Source of the DNA: Bacteroidaceae bacterium
Lineage (GTDB): Bacteria > Bacteroidota > Bacteroidia > Bacteroidales > Bacteroidaceae
DNA length: 54,157 nucleotides
Direction: 5' to 3'
Assembly (NCBI GenBank): GCA_017521285.1
Contig: JAFXDG010000107.1
Span: forward strand, 1-54,157
Below, in pieces: positions 33,621 through 42,717 of the stretch. The stretch's first letter is position 1. Every line of letters starts with the position of its first letter. The translations under genes were made by a program, and so were the position numbers. Below the pieces are notes generated by a model. The model ran no database searches. It had not been told where the DNA came from and saw only the letters and a program-made list of their open reading frames with translations.

Positions 33621-35651
33621 ATGAAAATAGTTAGAAATATATTGCTCGGTATCGTATGCTCGATGGGCTTTGTGGCTTGCGAGGACGACTTGAATACTGA
33701 GAATTATTACACTTTTACCGGTGAGATGATGAGTGACTACATCACCACACGTCCGCAATTCAGTAGTTTTTCTACGATTGTGCAGCGTGCCGAGTTGATG
33801 GATTTGCTCTCAACATACGGTCATTACACCTGCTTTGCGCCCGACAATAAGGCTGTGGATGCCTATTTGAAGCAGCGCGGAAAGAGTTCGTTGGATGAGT
33901 TGACCGATGCAGACTGTGACACCATTGCCCGTACACACTTGGTGGCCAATATGTATTCTACCATTGAAATGTCTGATGGTACGCTGCATACAGCCAACAT
34001 GAACCGTCGTTACATCCAGATTACTCATGGATTCGATGCTGACAGCAATGCTGTGGTATATCTGAATCGTGCCGCCCATATCTATTATGGTGCAGAAGAC
34101 GACTCGGTAGAGAATGGTATCGTGCATCCTATCAATATGGTGCTTGAGAACTCCAATGCCAGTGTGGTTGACAACATGAAGAAGAATCCCAAGATTTCTC
34201 TCTTCTATCAGGCATTGGTGGCTACCGGTGTGGTTGATACCTTGCAGATGTTGAAGGACGAGAACTACAATCCCAAGCAGTATCCCCGCTATTACTACAC
34301 CTCTGACTTCTGGAGAGAGGTGGCTATGGTGCCGGATGAGAAGAAGTATGGATTCACGTTGTTCATCACACCTGACTCTATCCTGGCAAGCAAATATGAT
34401 ATCCATTCATTGGAAGATTTGGCAGCCAAGGCCAAGAGTATCTATGATGCCACTTATCCGCAAGATGCCGGCAAGTACGACGATGACTATGAGAATCCGA
34501 AGAACCCGTTGAACCGTTTCGTGAGATATTGTATCCTGACCCGCGACGTGAAGGGATGGGACTACATCACAACGAAGGAGTTCCACCAGGGTGTGGTACA
34601 GGGTGCCCTCGGTATCAAGACCGACAAGATGAATCCGATTGACTGGTATCAGACTTTGTTGCATGGAACCATGATCAAGTTCGAGCAGCTGACTATGCGT
34701 CAGTTTGTGGGTAACGGTACGCTGAACCAGCGTTATGCCAACCGTCGTTACGATGCCAACTATCAGTTCGAGGGTGCTTGCATTTCACCGACTATCGAAT
34801 CTGAATACATCCAGGATGCTCCGAACGGACGCTACTTCTATGTGGATGACATTGTTGCCTTCTCTACTGACGTGCGCGACAAGGTTCAGAACATGCGTAT
34901 CCGTATGGACTTCTCTACGGTATTCCCCGAATTGATGACTCATGACATCCGTCTGAATGGTGACCCGACAACCGATGACAACTCTGCTTCACCGGATGAG
35001 ACATTCAAGAACGGACGTAACTATTACTTCCCCGCTGGCTATCTGGATGGTGTGACTTCAAAGGGTAACTGCTACTTCGTTTACCGTCGTCCCCACTGGA
35101 ACTTCTGGTGCTATCAGGGTGACGAGTTGAACCTCTTCGGTGACTATGACTTTGAGTTCCGTCTGCCGCCCGTACCCTATTCAGGTGAATGGCAGGTTCG
35201 TCTTGGATTCTGTGCACTGGGAACCCGTGGTATTGCCCAGATTTATTTCGATGACATTCCGCAGGGTATTCCTTTGGACATGCGTGTATATCTGGATGAC
35301 GAGCGTATCATGGGTACTGACTTCAGCGAAATTTCTTACACATCTATGACTGATGAAGAAAAGGCTGAAGACCAGAAAGCATTGAAGAACAAGGGTTATT
35401 ATCGTGGTGCATACGGTGGTTATCACAGTGACGGTAACGTTATCAACGAGTTTGTGACCAATCCGCGTACTCACCGCCGTGTACTCTGCCAGACCTATAT
35501 TGACAACACTCAGGATCATTACTTGCGTATCCGTTGTGCTTCAAAGAGCAAGACCGGTAACAACAATGAGTTCATGATTGACTACTTGGAACTTGTTCCG
35601 AAGAGTGTCTATGGTGTGGTTGATGAAGGAGAAATTGAAGATGATTTGTAA
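33621..35651 (+). CDS. FAS1 lipoprotein with C-terminal beta-sandwich region
   Basis: 676 aa; lipobox VAC (Cys20) followed by EDD. An N-terminal FAS1 domain (about 35-180, YGHYTCFAPDNKAVDAYLK) and a second FAS1-like segment (about 190-380, YGFTLFITPDSILASKYD) are followed by a C-terminal part (about 400-665) that looks like a jelly-roll ligand-binding fold (YSGEWQVRLGFCALGTRGIA, then IDYLELVPKS). It occurs between SusD1 and a further FAS1 lipoprotein, 53 bp after SusD1, so it is likely a surface glycan-binding partner by position. No enzyme motif seen. Confidence 0.82.
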   Translation: MKIVRNILLGIVCSMGFVACEDDLNTENYYTFTGEMMSDYITTRPQFSSFSTIVQRAELMDLLSTYGHYTCFAPDNKAVDAYLKQRGKSSLDELTDADCDTIARTHLVANMYSTIEMSDGTLHTANMNRRYIQITHGFDADSNAVVYLNRAAHIYYGAEDDSVENGIVHPINMVLENSNASVVDNMKKNPKISLFYQALVATGVVDTLQMLKDENYNPKQYPRYYYTSDFWREVAMVPDEKKYGFTLFITPDSILASKYDIHSLEDLAAKAKSIYDATYPQDAGKYDDDYENPKNPLNRFVRYCILTRDVKGWDYITTKEFHQGVVQGALGIKTDKMNPIDWYQTLLHGTMIKFEQLTMRQFVGNGTLNQRYANRRYDANYQFEGACISPTIESEYIQDAPNGRYFYVDDIVAFSTDVRDKVQNMRIRMDFSTVFPELMTHDIRLNGDPTTDDNSASPDETFKNGRNYYFPAGYLDGVTSKGNCYFVYRRPHWNFWCYQGDELNLFGDYDFEFRLPPVPYSGEWQVRLGFCALGTRGIAQIYFDDIPQGIPLDMRVYLDDERIMGTDFSEISYTSMTDEEKAEDQKALKNKGYYRGAYGGYHSDGNVINEFVTNPRTHRRVLCQTYIDNTQDHYLRIRCASKSKTGNNNEFMIDYLELVPKSVYGVVDEGEIEDDL

Positions 35652-35709
35652 TTGTGGATTGGACCGTCAGGTTCTCATAATTAAGAATTCATAATTAAGA
35701 ATTGAAAAT

Positions 35710-37440
35710 ATGAAATATAACAAGAAATATATTAAGGTATTAGGGTTGGCCGCAGCGGCAACCCTTACCTTCCAGGCTTGTTCTGATGATTGGGATGAGC
35801 ATTACGACGTGAAGCCACAGGGTACAGGTGTGACATTGTGGCAGACTATTTCGTCTGATCCTTCACTGAGCAATTTTGCCAAGGTCATTCGAGCTGCCCA
35901 GTATGACAGGGCTTTGGCCAGCTCACAGGTGTTTACCGTGTTTGCCCCGACTAATGACAAGTTCACCGAAGAGATGGCAAACGAATGGATTGCCATTTAT
36001 CAGGAGGACAAGCAGGGTGGTGTCAAAGACACGGAAAACAGAACTATCAAAGAGTTTGTAAAGAACCATATCGCGTTGTACAATCATTCGGTTTCAACTG
36101 AGTATAATGATACAGTGGTGATGATGAACGGTAAGTATATGCCGTTGACTAATGGTGCTGATGGTGCGACAATGGGTGACGAAAACGGACAGTTGACAGC
36201 CCTGAACCAGTTGCATTCCAATGGTGTGTTGTTCACTGTCGCCAATCCTTTGTACTACTTCCCCAATGTGTTCGAGCAGTTGGGTAAGATTGAAGGTTTG
36301 GACAGTATTGCCAAGTTCATGTACGATTTCAACGAGTACAAGTTCATTCCCGAACAGAGTGTGCCCGGTGGTATTGTGAACGGACAGACTGTCTATCTGG
36401 ACTCTGTGACCCGTCTGACAAACAAACTTTTCAACTATGTGGATAACATCAGTGTGGAGGACTCTACCTATTGGATGGTTGTTCCTGACAATGAAAAGTG
36501 GACGGAGATGGTTAATGAATACACCAACTACTTCAACTTTGATGACAATGTGGCCAAGCGCGACTCGTTGCAGCACACATGGACACGTCTGTCTATCATC
36601 CGTGGTACGGTATTCAGCGCTACTGTCAATCCCGAGAAGAACATCATGGACTCTGTAAGATCTACCAATGCCATGCACTACACTTCTCGTGAAATCTTGT
36701 ATGGTAACAGCGACATTGCCTATTACCAGTACAATCGTCCCTTTGACGAAGGCGGTATCTTCTCTGACGTAGAGAACTTCCCCTGTAGTAATGGCGAAGT
36801 GCGCAAGGCCAATACTTGGAATATCGACAAGACACAGACCTTCTTCCAATTGATTCTGACAGAGGGTGAAAGCCGTAGTTATCTGGCTGGTGTGGATGGT
36901 CAGCTCGGTACTCCCGAAGTACCCAAGACCCGTACTTCATACATCAATGTCCGTCCCGACAATCCGTTCTACGAGCAAGTGTCCGGCAAGAGCTTTATTG
37001 AAATTGCTCCGAGTACAGCGGCTGTGAATCCTTCGGCCATGTTCTATCTGTCGGATGTTTTGTCTAACTTGCCTTATGACGTATATGTGGTGATGGTGCC
37101 TGCTTTGGCTGCTGATACAGCTGCAACAACAGCTCAGCGTCTGCCCATCAAGGCCCGTTTCACATTGGGTTACCACGACCAGAGCGGTAAGTCTGTAACT
37201 ACCGTATTGACTAGAGACATGGAGTCTCAAGCTGACAAGATTGATACCATGCTGGTAGGCAGCAACGTGATTATACCGACCTGTTCATACGGACTGACTG
37301 AGCCTCAGGTGACTTTGAACATCGAGAGCCGTGTAACATCAAGTCAGGCGAACAAGAAATTTACGAGAACCATGCGTGTGGATGCCATTATCTTGAAACC
37401 GCACGTTGAAGGCTCGGAAGAAGTAGAAACTGAAAAATAA
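35710..37440 (+). CDS. Fasciclin (FAS1) domain lipoprotein, two domains
   Basis: 576 aa; lipobox QAC (about Cys23) followed by SDD. FAS1 domain 1 covers about 40-205 (SQVFTVFAPTNDKFTEEMAN) and domain 2 about 210-370 (TYWMVVPDNEKWTEMVNEYT). A C-terminal beta-rich region (about 375-570) ends with a TMRVDAIILKP strand. It is placed directly before SusC2 with an 8-bp gap, which implies tight co-expression. A 14-bp simple duplication (ATAATTAAGAATTC-like, 35680-35707) lies just upstream of its start. Confidence 0.85.
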   Translation: MKYNKKYIKVLGLAAAATLTFQACSDDWDEHYDVKPQGTGVTLWQTISSDPSLSNFAKVIRAAQYDRALASSQVFTVFAPTNDKFTEEMANEWIAIYQEDKQGGVKDTENRTIKEFVKNHIALYNHSVSTEYNDTVVMMNGKYMPLTNGADGATMGDENGQLTALNQLHSNGVLFTVANPLYYFPNVFEQLGKIEGLDSIAKFMYDFNEYKFIPEQSVPGGIVNGQTVYLDSVTRLTNKLFNYVDNISVEDSTYWMVVPDNEKWTEMVNEYTNYFNFDDNVAKRDSLQHTWTRLSIIRGTVFSATVNPEKNIMDSVRSTNAMHYTSREILYGNSDIAYYQYNRPFDEGGIFSDVENFPCSNGEVRKANTWNIDKTQTFFQLILTEGESRSYLAGVDGQLGTPEVPKTRTSYINVRPDNPFYEQVSGKSFIEIAPSTAAVNPSAMFYLSDVLSNLPYDVYVVMVPALAADTAATTAQRLPIKARFTLGYHDQSGKSVTTVLTRDMESQADKIDTMLVGSNVIIPTCSYGLTEPQVTLNIESRVTSSQANKKFTRTMRVDAIILKPHVEGSEEVETEK

Positions 37441-37448
37441 CAAAGGAT

Positions 37449-40400
37449 ATGAATAGATATATTTTATTCGGATTAACTTCGCTGATGGCCTTCTCATTGA
37501 ATGCCTCAGCTCAAGAGGAAGCAACAGGCGAGGGAACTGTAAGTAACGCACCTCGTGTGGCTACTTCGAAAAGTCAGTATCCTACACGTCAGGTCAAGGG
37601 CCAGGTTTTGGATGCTGTTACGGGAAATCCTATTGCCGGTGCGCTGGTCAGTGCAGCGGAGATAAATGGATATAGTGCGCTGACAGGCGAAGATGGAACT
37701 TATACGTTGAATGTGCCTGAATTTGCTTCAGCCATTTATGTGACAACTCCTGATTACAATCCCGTGAGAATCGGTTTGCAGAAAGGAGATGAACAACGTA
37801 CAGCCAAACTCTATTCTGCCATCTTCAAGGCTGAATACGAAGGAACAACCAATGTGCGTGGCGACAAGAAAGCGGCTGACTTCAAATACACCAATGCCTA
37901 TAACATCAAGGATGAAATCCAGGGACAGTTGGGTGCTTATGCCCTGACAATGGCTCACAGTGGAACTCCGGGTGTGGGTAGCACCATGTTTGTGCAGGGT
38001 TTGAACTCTCTGAATGTCAATGCCCAACCGTTGGTGGTTGTGGACGGAGTCATCATTGACCAGCAGTACGGACGCCCGTTGCTTCACGACGGTCTCTACA
38101 ACGACATCTTGGGAAACATCAATCCTGCTGATATCGAGAGTGTGGAAGTGATGCGTAACGGTACGGCTCTCTATGGTTCCAAGGGTGCCAATGGTGTCAT
38201 CATCGTAAAGACACGCCGCAACACCTCTATGGCAACCCGTATTACTGCCAGTGCATCTGTGGGAGTTACCATGTTGCCCAAGTTCATTGATGTGATGAAC
38301 GCTGACCAGTATCGCGGTTATGCTTCTGAATTGTTGGGTAGTACAGGTACCAAAATCAAGGAGTTCAAGTTCTTGAACGAAGATCCTGATTACTACTACT
38401 ACAAGCAGTATCACAACGATACAGACTGGAAAGACGGCCTTTATCGCGAGGCTTTCACTCAGAACTATGGTTTGAACATCGGTGGTGGTGACGACATTGC
38501 CAGCTACAACCTGTCATTGGGTTATACTTCGGCACAGAGTACGTTGGAGTACAACGACCTCAGCCGTCTGAACATCCGTTTCAACACCGACATCAATCTG
38601 ACTGACAAGTTGGGTGTCCGTTTCGACGCATCATTTGCTGACCAGTCACGTTCTTTGCGTAACGATGGTGCTCCTGCCGGTTATGACGAAGGAACTTCTA
38701 CTGCTCCTTCTTTCCTGGCCTATACAAAGAGCCCCTTCTTGAATCCTTATACATACGGACGTGGTGTGTTCTCTAAAGTTCACTATGACATTCTGGATGA
38801 AGACTATCTGGACGAGGCTCTTGCCAATGTATCTAACTACAACTACAAGATTGCCAATCCGATGGCCTTGAACGAGTATGCCGATGGTGAGAACAAGAAC
38901 CGTTTCGAGACTTCACAATTGAACCTGGCCATTACTCCCAAGTACCAGTTCAACCAACACTTGTACTTGAGCGAGCACTTCAGCTACAACCTGGTGAATA
39001 CGAACGAACGTTTCTATATCCCCGTGAATGGTGTGCCCAGCTACTATGTGAACAGTGTGAATGCTTTCCGCGAGAATGAAACCCGTTCACTTTACTCCAA
39101 GCAGGAGTCAATGACCAGCGATACCCGTCTGGACTGGAACAACCGCTACGGTGCACACAGCTGGCATCTGTTCGGTGGCTTGCGTGTAAACACTGAGAAC
39201 TATACACTCAATTCACAGTTGGGCTATAATACAGGTAGTGACAAGACTCCGTTCATCAGCTCTGGTTTGATGAATGCCACCACTGAAGGTACCAAGGATA
39301 CATGGTTGAATATGTCATGGTATGGTCAGGCTGAGTACAACTACAAGAGCCGCTACTACTTGCAGGCCAACTTGGCATTGGATGCTTCTTCTCGTTTCGG
39401 TAACGATGCTGACGGTTTGAAGATTGCTGGTGTGCCTTGGGGTGTGTTCTACGGTGTACAGGGTTCTTGGGTCATCTCCAATGAATCATGGTTCGCAGGC
39501 ATCAAGCCCATCAACTATTTGCGCCTGACTGCCGGTTACGACGTAAGTGGTAACGACGAAGTGGATTACTATGCAGCCCGTAGCTTCTTCCGTGCATCCA
39601 AGTACTTGAACTCTATTTCAGGTCTTGCCTTTGACGGAATCGGTAACACTGAGATTCAGTGGGAGACTACCCGCCGCTTCAATGCCGGATTGGAGACTAA
39701 CCTCTTCAACAACCGCTTGAACTTGAGCTTCAATTATTTCAACAGTACTACTTCTGACCTGTTGACCAACCAGACACTCAACATCCTGACCGGTTTGAAG
39801 ACCAACTGGGCCAATGGTGGTGAACTGAAGAACGAAGGTTTTGACGCTGCGTTCAACGTGAAGGTACTTGCCCTGAAAGACTGGCAGTGGCAGGTTGGTG
39901 CCAGCGTAGGTCACTACAAGAATGAGATTACCGACCTCCCCGTCAACTTGGAAGGCAAGCGTGAAATCATGACCGAACTGTATGGCGCTACTGTTCTGAC
40001 CAAGATTGGTGAATCTTCTAACGTATTCTATGGTTACGAGACACAGGGTGTATTCTCTACCACAGAAGAAGCTGAGGCTGCCGGTCTCTACTTCTTGGGC
40101 GAGAATGGTACAACCAAGCACTTCTTCGGTGCCGGTGACATGCACTTTGTTGACCAGAATGGCGACCACGAAATCAATGAGAAAGACCGTGTGATTATCG
40201 GTAATCCGAACCCCGATTTCTATGGTAACATCCATTCTTCACTCACTTGGAAGCATTTGACATTGGACGTTCGTTTCAACTATTCATTGGGCAACGATGT
40301 GTACAACTACATGCGTTCACAGCTCGAAGGTGGTAACCGCTTCATGAACCAGACCACTGCCATGGTGAACCGTTGGCAGATGGAGGGCCAGCAGACCAAC

Positions 40401-40700
40401 ATGCCGCGTGCAACCTTCCAGGATCCCATGGGTAACAGCCGCTTCAGCGACCGTTGGATTGAGGACGGAAGCTATCTCCGTTTGAAGAGCGTAACCTTGT
40501 CATACGACCTGCCGCTGACCTCTGAATATTTGCAGGGTGTACAGGTATGGGTACAGGGTAACAACCTTTGGACTGCTACCAAGTATTTGGGTAGCGACCC
40601 CGAGTTCTCTACCACTTCTGCCATTATCGGTCAGGGTATCGACTTGGGCCAGATGCCTCAGAGTGCCTCTATCGTAGCAGGTGTAAAGCTTAATTTGTAA
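37449..40700 (+). CDS. SusC/RagA-type TonB-dependent outer-membrane transporter (2)
   Basis: 1083 aa. Signal peptide (to about residue 21, LNASAQ), a regulatory-like domain (about 48-120, QVKGQVLDAVTGNPIAGALV), an extended linker, the plug with QPLVVVDGVIIDQQYG and ALYGSKGANGVIIVKTRRN, and a barrel ending in ASIVAGVKLNL. It is clearly different in sequence from SusC1, so this is a second transporter and not a recent duplicate. SusD2 follows after 24 bp. Confidence 0.95.
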   Translation: MNRYILFGLTSLMAFSLNASAQEEATGEGTVSNAPRVATSKSQYPTRQVKGQVLDAVTGNPIAGALVSAAEINGYSALTGEDGTYTLNVPEFASAIYVTTPDYNPVRIGLQKGDEQRTAKLYSAIFKAEYEGTTNVRGDKKAADFKYTNAYNIKDEIQGQLGAYALTMAHSGTPGVGSTMFVQGLNSLNVNAQPLVVVDGVIIDQQYGRPLLHDGLYNDILGNINPADIESVEVMRNGTALYGSKGANGVIIVKTRRNTSMATRITASASVGVTMLPKFIDVMNADQYRGYASELLGSTGTKIKEFKFLNEDPDYYYYKQYHNDTDWKDGLYREAFTQNYGLNIGGGDDIASYNLSLGYTSAQSTLEYNDLSRLNIRFNTDINLTDKLGVRFDASFADQSRSLRNDGAPAGYDEGTSTAPSFLAYTKSPFLNPYTYGRGVFSKVHYDILDEDYLDEALANVSNYNYKIANPMALNEYADGENKNRFETSQLNLAITPKYQFNQHLYLSEHFSYNLVNTNERFYIPVNGVPSYYVNSVNAFRENETRSLYSKQESMTSDTRLDWNNRYGAHSWHLFGGLRVNTENYTLNSQLGYNTGSDKTPFISSGLMNATTEGTKDTWLNMSWYGQAEYNYKSRYYLQANLALDASSRFGNDADGLKIAGVPWGVFYGVQGSWVISNESWFAGIKPINYLRLTAGYDVSGNDEVDYYAARSFFRASKYLNSISGLAFDGIGNTEIQWETTRRFNAGLETNLFNNRLNLSFNYFNSTTSDLLTNQTLNILTGLKTNWANGGELKNEGFDAAFNVKVLALKDWQWQVGASVGHYKNEITDLPVNLEGKREIMTELYGATVLTKIGESSNVFYGYETQGVFSTTEEAEAAGLYFLGENGTTKHFFGAGDMHFVDQNGDHEINEKDRVIIGNPNPDFYGNIHSSLTWKHLTLDVRFNYSLGNDVYNYMRSQLEGGNRFMNQTTAMVNRWQMEGQQTNMPRATFQDPMGNSRFSDRWIEDGSYLRLKSVTLSYDLPLTSEYLQGVQVWVQGNNLWTATKYLGSDPEFSTTSAIIGQGIDLGQMPQSASIVAGVKLNL

Positions 40701-40724
40701 GAAACAGTTAAAGACGTTAAGAAT

Positions 40725-42572
40725 ATGAATACTAAATTGAATATAAAGAACCGACTGTGCACGATGCCTTTTGTCGTGTGCCTGTTCATGGTGTCAGCCT
40801 TGGGGCTGACATCATGCGAAGACCTCTTCGAACAGGATTCAGAATATGTGATATTCGATGGTGACAATGCGTTGGACAATGCGGCTGATACCATCTATTC
40901 GGTGATTGGTGTGCTGAACAAGTTGCAGGCCATTGCCGACCGTACTCACCTGTTGGGCGAGGTGCGTGGTGACTTGGTGGATGTGACCGATGCTACTCAT
41001 GCCGAATTGCGTAACGTTGCTCTCTTCGACATTGCCGAAGATAACAAGTATAATAATCCCCGTGACTATTATGCCATCATCAACAACTGTAACTACTTTA
41101 TCGCTAACGTAGATACAACCATCATCAACAACCGTAACGAGAAGATCTTCTTGCGTGAGTATGCTGCCATCAAGGGATTCCGCGCATGGACTTACCTCCA
41201 GTTGGCGCTCAACTACGGTAGTGTGCCTTTCGTTACTGACCCGATTCTGACAAAGCTGGATTCAGAGAAAGACTATCCGCGCTATGGCATTCAGGAAATC
41301 TGTAACTACTTCATTCAGGATTTGGCTCCGCTGGTAGATGTGGAGATGCCCGGTTATGGAACCATCCGCAGCGTGGATTCACGCCTCCTCTATTTCCCCA
41401 TCCATCTGTTGTTGGGTGAACTCAACTTGTGGGCCGGCAACTACAAGCAGGCTGCATTGAGCTATTACAACTACATCAGCAAGCGCAACGGTATGAACTC
41501 TACCTATCCTATCGGTATTGCCCGTGTCGGATGGTATGATCCTGAATGGGAAAGTATCATATCGTACAGTGGCCTGCTCGCTCAGGAAAGATATTCTGAT
41601 GACGCTGAGCTGATTACCATGATTCCGGGTGACTCTATCCCCTCTGAAGGTTACTACAGCGAATTGCGCGAGTTGTACAACAGCTCTGAGGAAAACGACT
41701 ATAAGGCGAGCCTGATTCCTTCGAAGTCATTGCGTGACCTCTCTCATGCACAGCGTTTCTGCTATGTTGACGTGAGCGACGGTGGTGAGAAGGATACCCT
41801 TTATGCTCCCGAAAAGATTGACTGGGTTTCTACGGTAATGGATATGAGTGGTGACCTCCGTTTGTTCAATTCATGGGATATCCAAGAGAACTTCGTGAAC
41901 AAGAACGACGAGAAGGTGGAATACCAGACAATCGAAAAGCACCAGACCCGTAACATCCACATCTATCGTCGTGTGATGGTTTACTTGCGCATGGCCGAAG
42001 CTTTGAACCGTGCCGGTTATCCTGCATTTGCTTACCAGATTCTGGCTTCCGGTGTGAACAACAACGTCATCGAGACCGAGGTGATTCCCCACTACAGTGC
42101 CGACTCTACCTTCTTGCGTCAGTTCGACTTCCCCAACATCCGTTATCAGTTGAATACACCTGAATTGGATGCTATGGGTACTACAGCTGCCAATGTCAAT
42201 ACCATTGGTATCCACTCTCGTGGTTCGGGTTGGGCTTCTGCCAACAAGTACTATCAGATGCCTGTTGACACGCTGTTGGCCAAGACTGACTCTTTGGCCC
42301 ATATCGCTTGGCAGCAGGATATGGTGGAAGATATGTTGGTTGACGAGTTTGCCTTGGAGTTGGCATTCGAGGGAACCCGTTTCTATGACTTGATGCGTGT
42401 GGCTCTGCGTCGTGGCGAGCCTGCTTATCTGGCCGACCGTATCTATGCCCGTCGTGGTGAGCAGAATGCAGCTTCCATGAAGGGTGAAATCAAGACTGAC
42501 CTTTACAACAGCGACAACTGGTATCTCCGCTGGAATGGCGAGATCGGGTTGGAACCTGCAGGAAACAAGTAA
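40725..42572 (+). CDS. SusD/RagB-type outer-membrane lipoprotein (2)
   Basis: 615 aa; lipobox TSC (about Cys31) followed by EDLFEQDSEYVIFDGDN. The SusD architecture is supported by the helical core (AAIKGFRAWTYLQLALNYGS) and the C-terminal ELAFEGTRFYDLMRVALRRG box. It pairs with SusC2. It is the last gene before a strong terminator, so it closes the main transcript of the locus. Confidence 0.95.
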   Translation: MNTKLNIKNRLCTMPFVVCLFMVSALGLTSCEDLFEQDSEYVIFDGDNALDNAADTIYSVIGVLNKLQAIADRTHLLGEVRGDLVDVTDATHAELRNVALFDIAEDNKYNNPRDYYAIINNCNYFIANVDTTIINNRNEKIFLREYAAIKGFRAWTYLQLALNYGSVPFVTDPILTKLDSEKDYPRYGIQEICNYFIQDLAPLVDVEMPGYGTIRSVDSRLLYFPIHLLLGELNLWAGNYKQAALSYYNYISKRNGMNSTYPIGIARVGWYDPEWESIISYSGLLAQERYSDDAELITMIPGDSIPSEGYYSELRELYNSSEENDYKASLIPSKSLRDLSHAQRFCYVDVSDGGEKDTLYAPEKIDWVSTVMDMSGDLRLFNSWDIQENFVNKNDEKVEYQTIEKHQTRNIHIYRRVMVYLRMAEALNRAGYPAFAYQILASGVNNNVIETEVIPHYSADSTFLRQFDFPNIRYQLNTPELDAMGTTAANVNTIGIHSRGSGWASANKYYQMPVDTLLAKTDSLAHIAWQQDMVEDMLVDEFALELAFEGTRFYDLMRVALRRGEPAYLADRIYARRGEQNAASMKGEIKTDLYNSDNWYLRWNGEIGLEPAGNK

Positions 42573-42587
42573 TAGATAGTCCGATTG

Positions 42588-42640
42588 AAATCACAGGGAC
42601 GCAAAGAGGTCTTTGGCCTCTTTGTGTTTCTGTGATTTTT
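42588..42640 (+). terminator. Strong terminator after SusD2
   Basis: Outer arms AAATCACAG and CTGTGATTT, inner arms CAAAGAGG and CCTCTTTG, loop TCTTTGG, then a T-run (to 42640). The stem is long with a small internal mismatch region. It separates the seven-gene FAS1/SusCD unit from the GH128 gene, which therefore probably has its own promoter in 42641-42717 or depends on read-through. Confidence 0.88.
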
Positions 42641-42717
42641 ATTGTCTGTGCTTTATCAAGGGGACGGGCATTCCCTCTGTAACTGATTTTTTTTGTTCTG
42701 ATTCATAAATACCCTAT

